Assembly (NCBI RefSeq): GCF_025380365.1
Contig: NZ_JAOCQF010000001.1
Coordinates: 1,102,145 to 1,166,144, forward strand
Source of the DNA: Albidovulum sediminis
GTDB lineage: Bacteria; Pseudomonadota; Alphaproteobacteria; Rhodobacterales; Rhodobacteraceae
DNA length: 64,000 bases
Direction of reading: 5' to 3'
Positions 44,116-54,779 of this stretch are shown piece after piece. Position numbers and translations under genes: made by a program. Every line of letters begins with the position of its first letter. The first letter of the stretch is position 1. The notes below the pieces were generated by a model, which was not told the origin of the DNA, ran no database searches, and was given only the letters and a program-made list of their open reading frames with translations.

Positions 44116-45141
44116 ATGTCCATGGCGAGCAGCAGACGGAAATCCGGTTCGGGCCTTCTTTATCGCGCCATTCCCGACGACGGGATCGTCCGCATCCGCA
44201 TCGGCACCGACGGCCGGCCGGAGCCGCTCTATCCCAACCGCATGATCCTCGGCCGCGCGGTCGAACGCGACCTGTCCCGCGACGCGGCGACGTTCTGGTT
44301 CCCACCGCAGGGGGCGACCGAGGTGCAGGGCATTTCCTGGATCGTGAACTACTGCGCCGACGATGACGACTATGGCGCAGCACTGCGCGCGCTCCTGTCG
44401 GGGTTCGGCGACCGCGTGCCGATCTTCAACCATCCCGCCGCCGTCGCTGACAGCCGCCGCGACCGCGTGGCGCGGCTTCTGGACGGCATCCCCGGCCTTG
44501 TCGTGCCGCGCTGCATCCGCGTCGTTCCCGAAAGCGCCGACGCCTTCCAGAAGGCCTTTGCCGCAAGCGGGATGCGCTATCCCGTGCTGGTCCGCCCGGC
44601 CTCGTCGCAATCGGCAGAGGGGCTGATCCGGGTCGACCACCCCTTCGGCTGGGAGGCGCTGTTCGCGACCCCCTGGCTGCGCCGACCGCATTACATCACC
44701 GAATTCGTCGACACCCGCCGCACCAGCGGCGACTACCTGAAACTGCGGCTCTGCTTCATCGGCGACGAGATCACGCTGCGCTCCTACCGGGCGACGCCGG
44801 GCTGGCTGAACAAGGGCATGATCGAGGCGATACCGGCCGACTTCGACATCATGTTTGCCGCGCGCGACCGCTTTGCGCAGTGGGGGGCGCTCCAGCGTGT
44901 CGCGCGCGACATTCACGCCCGGCTCCGGCTCGACTTCTTCGGCGCCGACATCGGCGTGATGGAAGACGGCCGCTTCGTCCTTTACGAGGCGAACGCGGCC
45001 ATGACGATGGCCGAACCCGTGGTGCTGACCCCGGACCTGATCCGCCGGATGCAACCCGTCATCGACGAGGTGGAAGGCGGCCTCAGGCGGCACCTGGCCG
45101 ATCCGTCGCGCTGGCGCATGGCGCCCGGGCGCGCGGGATGA
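44116..45141 (+). CDS. ATP-grasp-domain protein
   Basis: 341 residues from ATG 44116 (GTG 44071 gives 15 more). ATP-grasp signs: YPVLVRPASSQSAEGLIRVD, TEFVDTRRTSGDYLKLRLCF, and the metal-binding LDFFGADIGVMEDGRFVLYE with EANAAMTM. Such enzymes ligate an acyl phosphate to an amine or thiol. A pre-grasp domain occupies residues ~1-120. Product unknown; no peptide or sugar biosynthesis genes beside it. Followed by a clear terminator. Confidence 0.8.
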   Translation: MSMASSRRKSGSGLLYRAIPDDGIVRIRIGTDGRPEPLYPNRMILGRAVERDLSRDAATFWFPPQGATEVQGISWIVNYCADDDDYGAALRALLSGFGDRVPIFNHPAAVADSRRDRVARLLDGIPGLVVPRCIRVVPESADAFQKAFAASGMRYPVLVRPASSQSAEGLIRVDHPFGWEALFATPWLRRPHYITEFVDTRRTSGDYLKLRLCFIGDEITLRSYRATPGWLNKGMIEAIPADFDIMFAARDRFAQWGALQRVARDIHARLRLDFFGADIGVMEDGRFVLYEANAAMTMAEPVVLTPDLIRRMQPVIDEVEGGLRRHLADPSRWRMAPGRAG

Positions 45142-45145
45142 AAAA

Positions 45146-45173
45146 AACGCTGCGGGGGGAGGCCCGCAGCGTT
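45146..45173 (+). terminator. Rho-independent terminator after the ATP-grasp gene
   Basis: AACGCTGCGG-(8 nt)-CCGCAGCGTT followed by TTC, with an A-run upstream. Ten base pairs. Starts 5 nt after the stop codon. Confidence 0.85.
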
Positions 45174-45298
45174 TTCAGGACCGACAGCCGGAAGGGGGGG
45201 CTGTCTTTAGGTTCACGCGGCGTCAAACGCCAGCCAGGGAGAGACGCGAACCCGTGCTCTCAACATAGCGATTCCCGCCGGCCCTGCCTTGACTTGTG

Positions 45299-45769
45299 TC
45301 AAACCGCCGGACGCATCCGCGTCAGAAAACAGTTGTTTCGCGCCGACCGGACGTCGACGAAGGCCACTTCCGGCTGCGACAAAAGCGCCCGCGCCCGCGC
45401 CTCGACCGCTTCGGCGGGAACGACGCCGCCGGTGCCGTAGACGATCCGGTGATCCGCGCCATAGCCCTTGAGGAGGTAGTCGGGGCTCGCGCGAAGGACG
45501 GGCGGAACGCCTTCGCCGGTCCAGGGCGCGCAGTCCCCGGCGCACAGGAAGATCGGCCCGGTTTCCGCATAGGGCTGTGGCTCTGGGAAGGGCCGGTGCG
45601 CGCAGACCAGCATCTCCGCCCCCTCGGGGATCAGGTCGAGGCAGTGGCGGCAGGGGTTGCCGGTGCCTTCCGCTTTCAGGCGTTCGGCGGGCTGGCCGTT
45701 GGCATCGGGCCCGCCCGCGCGCAGCGCGCGGACGGTTTGCGTGGCGATCGGTTCGAAGATCAGGTGCAT
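45299..45769 (-). CDS. DUF1203 protein
   Basis: 156 residues from ATG 45769 with AGGGAG 9 nt upstream. Cys pair PCRHCLDLIPEGAEMLVCAH, later IFLCAGDC and GGVVPAEAVEARAR; ends with ARNNCFLTRMR. The PCRHCL..I..GE..Ll..y.PF pattern is DUF1203, a family of unknown function. Monocistronic. Confidence 0.85.
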   Translation of the reverse strand: MHLIFEPIATQTVRALRAGGPDANGQPAERLKAEGTGNPCRHCLDLIPEGAEMLVCAHRPFPEPQPYAETGPIFLCAGDCAPWTGEGVPPVLRASPDYLLKGYGADHRIVYGTGGVVPAEAVEARARALLSQPEVAFVDVRSARNNCFLTRMRPAV

Positions 45770-45866
45770 CGGGGTCTCCCTTTCGGTTGCCCCGACACCC
45801 TCGCCGACGCCGCGCGCGACGGCGACCCGATCCTTGCGCAAAGGCCGCCCCGGCCTCCGCCTTCGC

Positions 45867-47633
45867 TCAGCCCTCGGTCAGAAGCGGCGTGATCCGGCGC
45901 ACCGCCGCGCGGCGGTTGGCGCGTTCGTCGCCCTCGGTCGGGATCTTCAGGAACGCCTCGCCATAGCCCTGCACCACCAGGTTCTCGGGCGGCACGTCGA
46001 AATACTCGGTCAGCGCCAGCGCGACCGATTCCGCCCGCCGGTCCGACAGCGCGAGGTTCGAGGCGGCGGAGCCCACGGCGTCGGTATGCCCCTCGATCAG
46101 GAAGACCTCGGACGGGTCCTCGTCGACATAGCTGCGGATCAGCCGGCCAAGGCGCGACAGCGCCCGCGCCTGATCGGGCCTGATTGCGGCCGAGCCGGTC
46201 TCGAAGGTGATCGCGTCGAGGTCGATCACCGGCACCAGTTCGCGCACTTCGCGGATCTCGCGCACCTGGGCCAGGCTGAAGGCACGGCCAAAGCCTTCCT
46301 CGCGCGCAAGGGCCGCGCGCAGTTCCGCCTCGGTCAGGTCGGCCGACAGGTAGGTGTCGCGCGGCGGTGCGGGCAGGCGCGCGACATCGACCGGCTCGAA
46401 GTCGCGGGTGTCGTCGATGAGGAGCGTCTGCCGCCCGTCCGGGTCAATGTGGACGCGCCGGAGCACGCGATACTCGGCATCGCGGATGGTGACGATGCGC
46501 GACCCGTCCTCCCGGGTGACGGTGGTGCGGGTCGAACCGTCGTCGAAGGTTTCCGTCCGCACCCGCGATCCCGGCTGACGCAGCAGCGCGTTGTCGTCCT
46601 TGATGATCTGGTAGCTGCCATCGGGCCGCGTCACCACCACGCGGTCGCCCGAGTTCAACTCGACCTTGCGGTTGTTGGAGATGATCGCACCGATGGCGAT
46701 CGCGCCAAGGCCGATCAGCAGCGCCTTTTCCCCCTTCGACAGGCCGTCATCGTCGTCGGCCGCGGCAGCGGGGGCGGCGGCGGTCTGGTTGACGCGGTTG
46801 GCGAAGTCCTCGTCCGAGGATCGTGCCGTTTCCTCGGTGACAACCTCCTCGGTCACCTCGGCACCGGCCACGGGTTCATCCTCCGGCACCTCCGCCGCGG
46901 CCGCGACCGGCGCCTCGCCCGTCGCCGCGTCGGGCTGCACCGGGAGTTCCGGGACGGCAGTCTCCTCGACCGCCTCGCCCGCCTGTTCGGCCAGCGCCTT
47001 GGCCAGGTCGTCCTCGCTGGTGACACCCGCGGCGGGTTCCCCGGCGGCAGGCTCGGCGGCGGAGTCTTCCGGCGCGGGCTCCTCGGCGGCAGGTTCTTCG
47101 ACGATCACCTCCTCCGCGGCCGGTTCCTCGGCGGCGGGCTGCTCGGCGGCCGGTTCCTCAGCCACGGGCTCCTCGGCCGCAGGCTCTTCTGCCACCGGCT
47201 CCTCCGCGGCCGGTTCCTCGGCAGCGGGCTGCTCGGCGGCCGGTTCCTCAGCCACGGGCTCCTCGGCCACAGGCTCCTCTGCGGCGGGCGCCGCCTCGGC
47301 CTGAGCAGGGGCAGGCTCGGCGGCCGGTTCCTCCGCGGGCGCTTCTTCCGCGGGCGCCTCTTCCACAGGCGCGGCTTCGACCGGAGCCGCCTCCGCAGCC
47401 GGTTCCTCCGCGGGTGCTTCCTCCGCAGGGGCCGCCTCGGCCGGGGCTTCGGCGGCGGGGGCTTCGGCGGCGGGGGCTTCCTCCGGCGCCGGGATCGGCT
47501 CGACCCCTTCCGGGCAGGGCAAGGCGGAGCCGTCCGGGCAGATCAGGGGCGTTTCCTGCGCGACACCGGGCGCGGGCGCGATCAGGGACAGGCTGGCGAT
47601 CAGGGCCGTCGTGGTTCTCATGGCGCGGGGCAT
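45867..47633 (-). CDS. OmpA-family protein with long acidic Ala/Glu/Pro repeat
   Basis: 588 residues from ATG 47633 (GAGGAG 7 nt upstream; ATG 47621 possible). Signal peptide (TTALIASLSLIAPAPGVA), a short Cys pair (LICPDGSALPCPEG), then ~150 residues of AEEPAAEEP-type repeats, a membrane-like segment (KALLIGLGAIAIGAIISNN), a region with RTETFDDGSTRTTVTREDGS, and a C-terminal OmpA/MotB domain (ITFETGSAAIRPDQARALSR, LIEGHTDAVGSAASNLALSD with the peptidoglycan-binding Asp/Arg pair, ALALTEYFDVPPENL). Tethers outer envelope to peptidoglycan. Confidence 0.88.
   Translation of the reverse strand: MPRAMRTTTALIASLSLIAPAPGVAQETPLICPDGSALPCPEGVEPIPAPEEAPAAEAPAAEAPAEAAPAEEAPAEEPAAEAAPVEAAPVEEAPAEEAPAEEPAAEPAPAQAEAAPAAEEPVAEEPVAEEPAAEQPAAEEPAAEEPVAEEPAAEEPVAEEPAAEQPAAEEPAAEEVIVEEPAAEEPAPEDSAAEPAAGEPAAGVTSEDDLAKALAEQAGEAVEETAVPELPVQPDAATGEAPVAAAAEVPEDEPVAGAEVTEEVVTEETARSSDEDFANRVNQTAAAPAAAADDDDGLSKGEKALLIGLGAIAIGAIISNNRKVELNSGDRVVVTRPDGSYQIIKDDNALLRQPGSRVRTETFDDGSTRTTVTREDGSRIVTIRDAEYRVLRRVHIDPDGRQTLLIDDTRDFEPVDVARLPAPPRDTYLSADLTEAELRAALAREEGFGRAFSLAQVREIREVRELVPVIDLDAITFETGSAAIRPDQARALSRLGRLIRSYVDEDPSEVFLIEGHTDAVGSAASNLALSDRRAESVALALTEYFDVPPENLVVQGYGEAFLKIPTEGDERANRRAAVRRITPLLTEG
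46990..47470 (-). repeat. Coding tandem repeat (AEEPAAEEP) in the OmpA-family gene
   Basis: Roughly 150 codons of near-periodic GAG GAA CCG / GCC GCC GAG units. Such repeats change length easily by slippage; the encoded stretch is acidic, Pro-rich and likely extended, bridging the periplasm. Confidence 0.8.
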
Positions 47634-47990
47634 CGTGGTCTCCTCGGTCTGTCCGGCGTTTCGGGCGATTCTTATCATCCCTCGGGGGCGATTGTCCCGC
47701 GCCGCGGGCCGCGGACCGCCGGGCGGCGCCTATCCGCCGAGGCGGCTGCGGCGCCACGCCCGGGGCTTCGCGCGGCGCCACGAGCCTTCGCCCACCAGCG
47801 AGTCAACCTCCGCACCGTCGCATGTCACCGGCGTCAACAGATATCCCGAATGGACGTCTTTGAATCTCCGGGCGAAACGATTTGCCCCAGAAATGCCCTG
47901 ATTTCGCCCCGCTTGCGTCAGACTCCTTGCGCCCGCCGCGCAAGCGCAGGAAGAATGATCGCGGGTAAATGCCTCCATGGCGGGGACAGG

Positions 47991-48956
47991 ATGCAGGACG
48001 ACAGGCTGCGGGACAGCGACGTGCGGTCGCTGACGGATGCTGAATGGTTTCAAAGACTTGAAGCCATCGGGGAGGAGTCGGGGTACTTCGCCCCGCTCGG
48101 CTCCATGCATTCCGCCATGTTCCTCGACGACGCCTCCACCCTTCTCGTCACCTTCGACACCGTCAAGGGTATCCGCCAGTCGCAGGGCGCGCAACTTCCG
48201 CTCGGCCACCTGATCGCGAAAAGCCGCCGCTGGTCGCATCTCGGCCTGATCGCGCACCACGACACCTGGTTCCGCGACCGCTCCGTCTACGGCTTCTTCG
48301 ACCGCCTGATCGAGGATGCCTTCTTCGAGGATTTCGACCAGGTCGTCTTTTACGGCGCCGGCATGTGCGGCTATGCCGCCGCCGCCTTTTCGGTCGCCGC
48401 CCCCGGCGCGACGGTGATCCTGATCCAGCCGCAGGCCACGCTCGACCCGCGCATCGCCGGATGGGATCCCCGCTTCACCGAGATGCGGCGGACGGACTTC
48501 ACCGACCGCTACGGCTTTGCCCCCGACATGACCGAAGGCGCGGGGCCGGTCTACGTGATCTTCGATCCCGAACAATCGCTCGACGCGATGCACGCGGCCC
48601 TTTTCGCGCGGTCCTACACCACGCTCCTGCCCTGCCCGCATCTGGGCCGCGACATCGCCGGCGCGCTTGACGGCATGCGCATCCTGCCCTCGATCCTGAC
48701 TGCCGCCGGCACCGGCGCCTTCGACGCGCGCCTGTTCCGCACCTTCTACCGCTCGCGCCGGAACTACCTGCCCTATCTGAAATCGCTGATGGCACGGCTC
48801 GACCGCGACGGGCGGCCGTATCTGAACGCCTTCCTGTGCAACAACGTCGCGCAGCGCCTGAACGCGCCCGACTTCGCGCGCCGCCTGGCCGAGATCGAGG
48901 CCGAACTGATCCGCGCCGGCCTTCCCTTCCCCCCGATCGCGACTGTCGGGGCCTAG
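47991..48956 (+). CDS. Degenerate alpha/beta-hydrolase-like protein
   Basis: 321 residues from ATG 47991 (ATG 47955 adds 12). Homologues in Rhodobacteraceae often carry the name 'phosphoadenosine phosphosulfate reductase', but no PP-loop or Cys motifs are present. The segment VVFYGAGMCGYAAAAFSVAA and PGATVILIQPQATLDP matches the nucleophile elbow of small hydrolases (YG.SMGGY.A...), with the Ser replaced by Gly. A non-catalytic or altered enzyme. Large frames reaching upstream of 47955 belong to the antisense of the OmpA gene and are rejected. Confidence 0.75.
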   Translation: MQDDRLRDSDVRSLTDAEWFQRLEAIGEESGYFAPLGSMHSAMFLDDASTLLVTFDTVKGIRQSQGAQLPLGHLIAKSRRWSHLGLIAHHDTWFRDRSVYGFFDRLIEDAFFEDFDQVVFYGAGMCGYAAAAFSVAAPGATVILIQPQATLDPRIAGWDPRFTEMRRTDFTDRYGFAPDMTEGAGPVYVIFDPEQSLDAMHAALFARSYTTLLPCPHLGRDIAGALDGMRILPSILTAAGTGAFDARLFRTFYRSRRNYLPYLKSLMARLDRDGRPYLNAFLCNNVAQRLNAPDFARRLAEIEAELIRAGLPFPPIATVGA

Positions 48957-49258
48957 CAGCGGTAGGCCTTGGCGTGCAGCTTGTAGACGTCTGCCCCTGG
49001 CGTCGCCTGCTCGAACACCACCGTGTTGGCCCCCGAATCGAGTGCCTCGGCCAGGATCGTGTTGCGCGCGTATTTCAGCGCCTCCTGCCCCAGCACCGGC
49101 CCGTAGAGCGAGGGCCGCATCGAGATGTCGCTGACATAGCTGCAAGCCAGCACCTCGCTCGCCTGCGCCTCGCGCACACCCGAGACACCGGTGAAGCCGG
49201 GGTCGTTGGTACACCCCGCCAGCACCGCCAGCCCCGCAAGCATGGACATTTTCCGCAC
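48953..49258 (-). CDS. DUF4156-type lipoprotein
   Basis: 101 residues from GTG 49258 (GAGGAGAGGG upstream; ATG 49249 is the alternative). Lipobox LAVLAGC at residues ~10-16. The mature part, CSYVSDISMRPSLYGP, ARNTILAEALDSGANTVVFE and HAKAYRC, follows the DUF4156 plan (two Cys, N-E-A..L-GAN-V). Outer-membrane or periplasmic lipoprotein of unknown role. Its stop overlaps that of the convergent gene. Confidence 0.8.
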   Translation of the reverse strand: MRKMSMLAGLAVLAGCTNDPGFTGVSGVREAQASEVLACSYVSDISMRPSLYGPVLGQEALKYARNTILAEALDSGANTVVFEQATPGADVYKLHAKAYRC

Positions 49259-49374
49259 GTTCCGCCCTCTCCTCGTCCCGACGGTCGCTGCCGCCTTGCG
49301 CACAGCATGCCAAAAACCCGTGCCCCGGCGCAAGCGACACCGGGGCACGGGCACGGATATCGGCGAAAAGCGTC

Positions 49375-50232
49375 CTAGTCGGCGGGCACGGCCAGCCGGT
49401 AGAGATGCCAGGTCGCGTGGCCGAGGACCGGCAGCGCCACCGCCAGCCCGAGCAGAAGCGGCAGCGACCCCGCCGCAAGGCAGGCCGCGACGATCGCCCC
49501 CCAGGCCGCGACCGGCCCCGGCGCTGCCCGCGCCACCCTGAGCGAGGTCAGGATCGCCACCGGCAAACCCACGTCCCGATCCAGCAGCAGCGGGAACGAC
49601 ACCACCGTGCCGGCCAGCACCACCGCCGCAAAGACCGCCCCCGCCGGAATGCCGATCGCGATCATCGCCCAACCCGCAGGCGTGGTGAGGATCTCCCTCA
49701 GGAAGGCGACGGCACTGGAAGGAACCTCGGGGCCCATCGTCGCCTGGAAGATCGCATAGGCCACCAGCAGCCAGGTCACGAAGACCGCCGCCAGCATCAT
49801 CGCCCCGGCGAAGATCACGCCGAAGGCCGGCGAGGCCAGCACGCGGATCCCGTCAAGCCAGCCCGCGGGTTGCCCCGCCTCGCGCCGCCGGCTCATCTCG
49901 TAGAAACCGACCGCGGCGGCGGGCCCGACCAGCGCGAATCCCGCCGCGATCGGGAAGATCAGCGGCAGCAACGCCCCGTGCCAGGCCGCCCAGACCAGAC
50001 AGGCGCCCGCGACCGGATAGAGCATCGCCGCGGCGATGACATCGGTGCGCAGTGCCCCGAAATCCTGAAGCCCTCGGCGCAGCGCCACGCCAAGGTCAGC
50101 ATAGCTCAGCACCCTGACGGCGGGAACGGCGCCCGCCCCGCCCAGCCGGCGCGTGACATCGCCGATGTCGCGCCCGGCCCCCTGCAACTGCCTCAGGCCC
50201 CAGCTCAGGGGATTGCCGATTGTCTGGACCAT
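49375..50232 (-). CDS. DUF2189 membrane protein
   Basis: 285 residues from ATG 50232 with GGAGGCGACC upstream. Soluble N-terminus then 6 hydrophobic segments; RVLSYADLGVALRRGLQDFG, VGPAAAVGFYEMSRRREAGQ and SFPLLLDRDVGLPVAILTSL are DUF2189 features. Function unknown. Confidence 0.87.
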   Translation of the reverse strand: MVQTIGNPLSWGLRQLQGAGRDIGDVTRRLGGAGAVPAVRVLSYADLGVALRRGLQDFGALRTDVIAAAMLYPVAGACLVWAAWHGALLPLIFPIAAGFALVGPAAAVGFYEMSRRREAGQPAGWLDGIRVLASPAFGVIFAGAMMLAAVFVTWLLVAYAIFQATMGPEVPSSAVAFLREILTTPAGWAMIAIGIPAGAVFAAVVLAGTVVSFPLLLDRDVGLPVAILTSLRVARAAPGPVAAWGAIVAACLAAGSLPLLLGLAVALPVLGHATWHLYRLAVPAD

Positions 50233-50381
50233 GGTCGCCTCCGTTGATCCGGTTGGCAGACGCGCCTCTGCGGCGAGGGGATCGCCGCGCCCGGCCCGTC
50301 CCGATGCGGCCATCCTATCATGAATCCCCCCGATCCCGCCGCACGATTGCGCGACGCCGCGTGAACGGCTAAGGGGCAGGC

Positions 50382-51422
50382 ATGACCCAGACCCTCACGC
50401 TCCGCCGCCCCGACGACATGCACCTGCACCTGCGCGACGGCGCGATGCTGGCTGCGGTCCTGCCCGAAAGCGCGCGCCACTTCGCCCGCGCCATCGTCAT
50501 GCCGAACCTCGTGCCGCCGGTCGTCACCGGGGCCGAGGCCGCCGCCTACCGCGACCGGATCCTTGCCGCGCTGCCCGAGGGCATGGCGTTCGAACCGCTG
50601 ATGACGCTCTACCTGACCGAGGCGACCGACCCCGCCGATGTCGCCGCCGCCCATGCCTCGGGCCTCGTCAAGGCGGTCAAGCTCTACCCGGCCGGCGCCA
50701 CCACCAACTCCGCCTCGGGGGTGCGCGACTTCCAGAAGGTCCGCGCCGTCCTCGAGACGATGGCCGAGATCGGCCTGCCGCTTTGCGTCCACGGCGAGGT
50801 GACCGACCCCGCCGTCGACATCTTCGACCGCGAGGCGGTGTTCATCGACCGCGTGCTGGACCCGATCCGCCGCGCCACGCCGGGCCTGCGCGTGGTCATG
50901 GAGCACATCACAACCGAGGAGGGCGTGGACTACGCCCGCGCGGGCGGCGACGACCTTGGCGCGACGATCACCACCCACCACCTGATCATCAACCGCAACC
51001 ACATCCTCGCCGGCGGCATCCGGCCGCACTACTACTGCCTGCCGGTCGCCAAGCGCGAGCGCCACCGCCTGGCGCTGCGCGCGGCCGCGACCAGCGGCCA
51101 GGCGCGCTTCTTCCTCGGCACCGACAGCGCGCCGCACCCCGACCACCTCAAGGAACACGCCTGCGGCTGCGCGGGCTGCTTCACCGCGACGAACACGATG
51201 CCCCTTCTCGCCCATGTGTTCGAGGAGGAAGGCGCGCTCGACCGGCTCGAAGCCTTCGCGGCGCTCAATGGCGCCGCCTTCTACCGGCTGCCCCCGAACC
51301 CCGGCACGCTGACGCTGATGAAGGGCGACGCCGCCCCCTTCCCGGCGAAGATCGAAACCGGCGCAGGCCCGGTGACCGTCTTCGACCCCGGCTTCCCGGT
51401 CCACTGGAAAGTGCTGGACTGA
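50382..51422 (+). CDS. pyrC: Dihydroorotase (type II)
   Basis: 346 residues. Metal ligands [10 protein letters not shown], carboxylated Lys in [27 protein letters not shown], and [15 protein letters not shown]. Closes carbamoyl-aspartate to dihydroorotate in pyrimidine synthesis. 110 nt before pyrE. Confidence 0.97.
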   Translation: MTQTLTLRRPDDMHLHLRDGAMLAAVLPESARHFARAIVMPNLVPPVVTGAEAAAYRDRILAALPEGMAFEPLMTLYLTEATDPADVAAAHASGLVKAVKLYPAGATTNSASGVRDFQKVRAVLETMAEIGLPLCVHGEVTDPAVDIFDREAVFIDRVLDPIRRATPGLRVVMEHITTEEGVDYARAGGDDLGATITTHHLIINRNHILAGGIRPHYYCLPVAKRERHRLALRAAATSGQARFFLGTDSAPHPDHLKEHACGCAGCFTATNTMPLLAHVFEEEGALDRLEAFAALNGAAFYRLPPNPGTLTLMKGDAAPFPAKIETGAGPVTVFDPGFPVHWKVLD

Positions 51423-51512
51423 CCTTTCATTCTGGTCCAAATACTCCCGCCGGAGGCTCCCGGCACCGGCCCCTGAAGCCTCCGGCGGGAGTATTTTCGC
51501 CAGACTGAAAGC
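51423..51512. repeat. Intergenic palindromic repeat between pyrC and pyrE
   Basis: Perfect 19-bp arms (51440-51458 and 51477-51495, AATACTCCCGCCGGAGGCT) with an 18-nt loop; outside the arms the pairing continues imperfectly so that the right side is an inverted copy of the left (TTTCAGTCTGGCGAAAATAC when reversed). Related single copies lie at 57811 and 37107. Could terminate pyrC or attenuate pyrE. Confidence 0.75.
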
Positions 51513-51531
51513 CCGAAGCGAGGAGCGCCCG

Positions 51532-52212
51532 ATGATCCCCACATCCTTCCCTCCGAAAGAAGAGATCGCCCGGCTGACGGCGCGGATGCTTTTGGAGATC
51601 CGGGCCGTGCATTTCAACGCGGCGGAGCCCTTCACGCTCGCCTCGGGGCTCCCCTCGCCCACCTATATCGACTGCCGCAAGCTGATCTCCTACCCCCGCA
51701 TCCGTTCGACGCTGATGGATTTCCTCGCCGTCACGGTGATGCGCGAGGCGGGCTTCGAGGCATTCGACAACATCGCCGGTGGCGAGACGGCGGGCATCCC
51801 CTTCGCCGCGATGGTGGCCGAACGGCTGGCGCTGCCGATGACCTATGTCAGGAAGAAGCCCAAGGGTTACGGCCGCAATGCCCGCATCGAGGGCGTGATG
51901 ACCGAAGGGGATCGCGTGCTTCTGGTCGAGGATCTGACCACCGACGGCGGATCGAAGCTGTCGTTCGTGGACGCGATCCGCGAGACCGGGGCCACCTGCG
52001 CCCATACGGCGGTGATCTTCTACTACGGCATCTTCCCCGAGACGATGCGGACGCTCGCCGGCCACGGCGTCGCGCTCCATCACCTCTGCACCTGGTGGGA
52101 CGTTCTGGCGGAGGCGCGCGATTCGGGCGCCTTCGACGCCGAAACGCTGGCCGAGGTCGAAGCCTTCCTGCGCGACCCGCGCCCCTGGCAGGAAGCGCGA
52201 AAGAAGGGCTGA
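51532..52212 (+). CDS. pyrE: Orotate phosphoribosyltransferase
   Basis: 226 residues. [20 protein letters not shown], the PRPP loop [15 protein letters not shown], and [17 protein letters not shown] are diagnostic. Makes OMP from orotate and PRPP. Shares the pyrimidine pathway with pyrC upstream. Confidence 0.95.
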   Translation: MIPTSFPPKEEIARLTARMLLEIRAVHFNAAEPFTLASGLPSPTYIDCRKLISYPRIRSTLMDFLAVTVMREAGFEAFDNIAGGETAGIPFAAMVAERLALPMTYVRKKPKGYGRNARIEGVMTEGDRVLLVEDLTTDGGSKLSFVDAIRETGATCAHTAVIFYYGIFPETMRTLAGHGVALHHLCTWWDVLAEARDSGAFDAETLAEVEAFLRDPRPWQEARKKG

Positions 52213-52305
52213 TCCCGCTTTCGCGCCCGACAAGGGCTTGGCGGCGCCGGCATCGCAGATGTTGACAGGCCGGGGCCGGCACCCGCAATATGTGGGATCG
52301 ACCGC

Positions 52306-52314
52306 TTATCCACA
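52306..52314 (+). promoter_or_regulatory. DnaA box upstream of dnaB
   Basis: TTATCCACA, an exact consensus DnaA site, 78 nt before the dnaB start. A second, weaker GTCCACAG lies 12 nt downstream. Suggests DnaA-linked control of dnaB. A single box does not make an origin. Confidence 0.6.
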
Positions 52315-52391
52315 GTGCCGTCCACAGGCTTATACAAGTTGCGCCGCCCGTCGGGATGGCGCATATCCCTTGGCCGACAACGGGGGACGAG

Positions 52392-53876
<1,485 letters not shown>

Positions 53877-53927
53877 TCGGGCGATTGTGACTGGACAGGG
53901 CCGGACCGCCTGCGCGACGCTTGGCCC

Positions 53928-54710
53928 ATGCGCCTTGCCGCCCTGCTTTTCCTGATCCTGACCGCAGCCCCCCTGCGCGCGGAGGAGGTCGACCTTGAGC
54001 TTCTGCTGCTTGTCGACGTATCGCGCTCCATGTCCCCCGAGGAACTGGAGATCCAGCGCCAGGGCTATGCCCGCGCGCTGACCAGCGATGCGGTCGCCGC
54101 GGCACTCGGCCGCTCGCTTTCGGGCCACATCGCGCTGGCCTATGTCGAATGGGCGGGAGAACATCGCCAGACCGTCCTGCAGGACTGGACCCTGATCGCG
54201 GGGCGCGACGACCTTGCCGCCTTTGCCGCGGCGCTCCTGCGGGCGCCCTCCGTCACGCAAAGCCGCACCTCCATTGCCTCGGCGCTCCGCTTCGGCGCCT
54301 TCCTGATGGATGCGAACGCCCATGAGGGGCTGCGCCGCGTCATCGACATTTCCGGCGACGGGCCGAACAACCAGGGCGGCCTTGTCACCGAGGCGCGCGA
54401 CGAGGTTCTGGCCGAGGGCATCACCATCAACGGCCTGCCGCTGATGACGCGCGACCCGCAAGGGGCACGCTGGCGGCTTGAGGATCTCGACGTCTACTAC
54501 AGCCGCTGCGTGATCGGTGGGCCCGGCGCCTTTGTCGTTCCGGTGACGGAGTGGCGCGACTTCACCGATGCCGTCACCCGCAAGCTCGTCCTCGAGATCG
54601 CGGGCGTCTGGCCCGAACGGCTTTTCCCCGCGCAGACCGCGGCCCCCTACGACTGCCGGATCGGCGAAAAGATCTGGCAGGACAACCGCGACCTCTTCGA
54701 CCTGCCCTGA
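53928..54710 (+). CDS. Secreted DUF1194 (VWA-like) protein
   Basis: 260 residues. Signal peptide (LAALLFLILTAAPLRA), then a von Willebrand-A-type fold with the metal site LLLLVDVSRSMSPEE (DxSxS), SRTSIASALRFGAFLMDAN and VIDISGDGPNNQGG. DUF1194 proteins are conserved in Rhodobacteraceae; role unknown. Sits between dnaB and alr. Confidence 0.88.
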   Translation: MRLAALLFLILTAAPLRAEEVDLELLLLVDVSRSMSPEELEIQRQGYARALTSDAVAAALGRSLSGHIALAYVEWAGEHRQTVLQDWTLIAGRDDLAAFAAALLRAPSVTQSRTSIASALRFGAFLMDANAHEGLRRVIDISGDGPNNQGGLVTEARDEVLAEGITINGLPLMTRDPQGARWRLEDLDVYYSRCVIGGPGAFVVPVTEWRDFTDAVTRKLVLEIAGVWPERLFPAQTAAPYDCRIGEKIWQDNRDLFDLP

Positions 54711-54779
54711 GGGCACCGGGCGGGCCGGGTTGGGGCAAAGCGCTTGCCACCGGCGGGCGCGCCTGCGAAAAGACGCGCC

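Noticed and set aside
45657..47990. Very long plus-strand frame antisense to the DUF1203 and OmpA genes.
   Set aside because: The minus-strand genes have signal peptide, OmpA domain and ribosome sites; the plus-strand translation is Gly/Arg-rich shadow until the hydrolase-like gene begins.
52213..52391. Possible replication origin near dnaB.
   Set aside because: Only one perfect DnaA box, no AT-rich unwinding region, no dnaA, dnaN, parAB or repABC genes.
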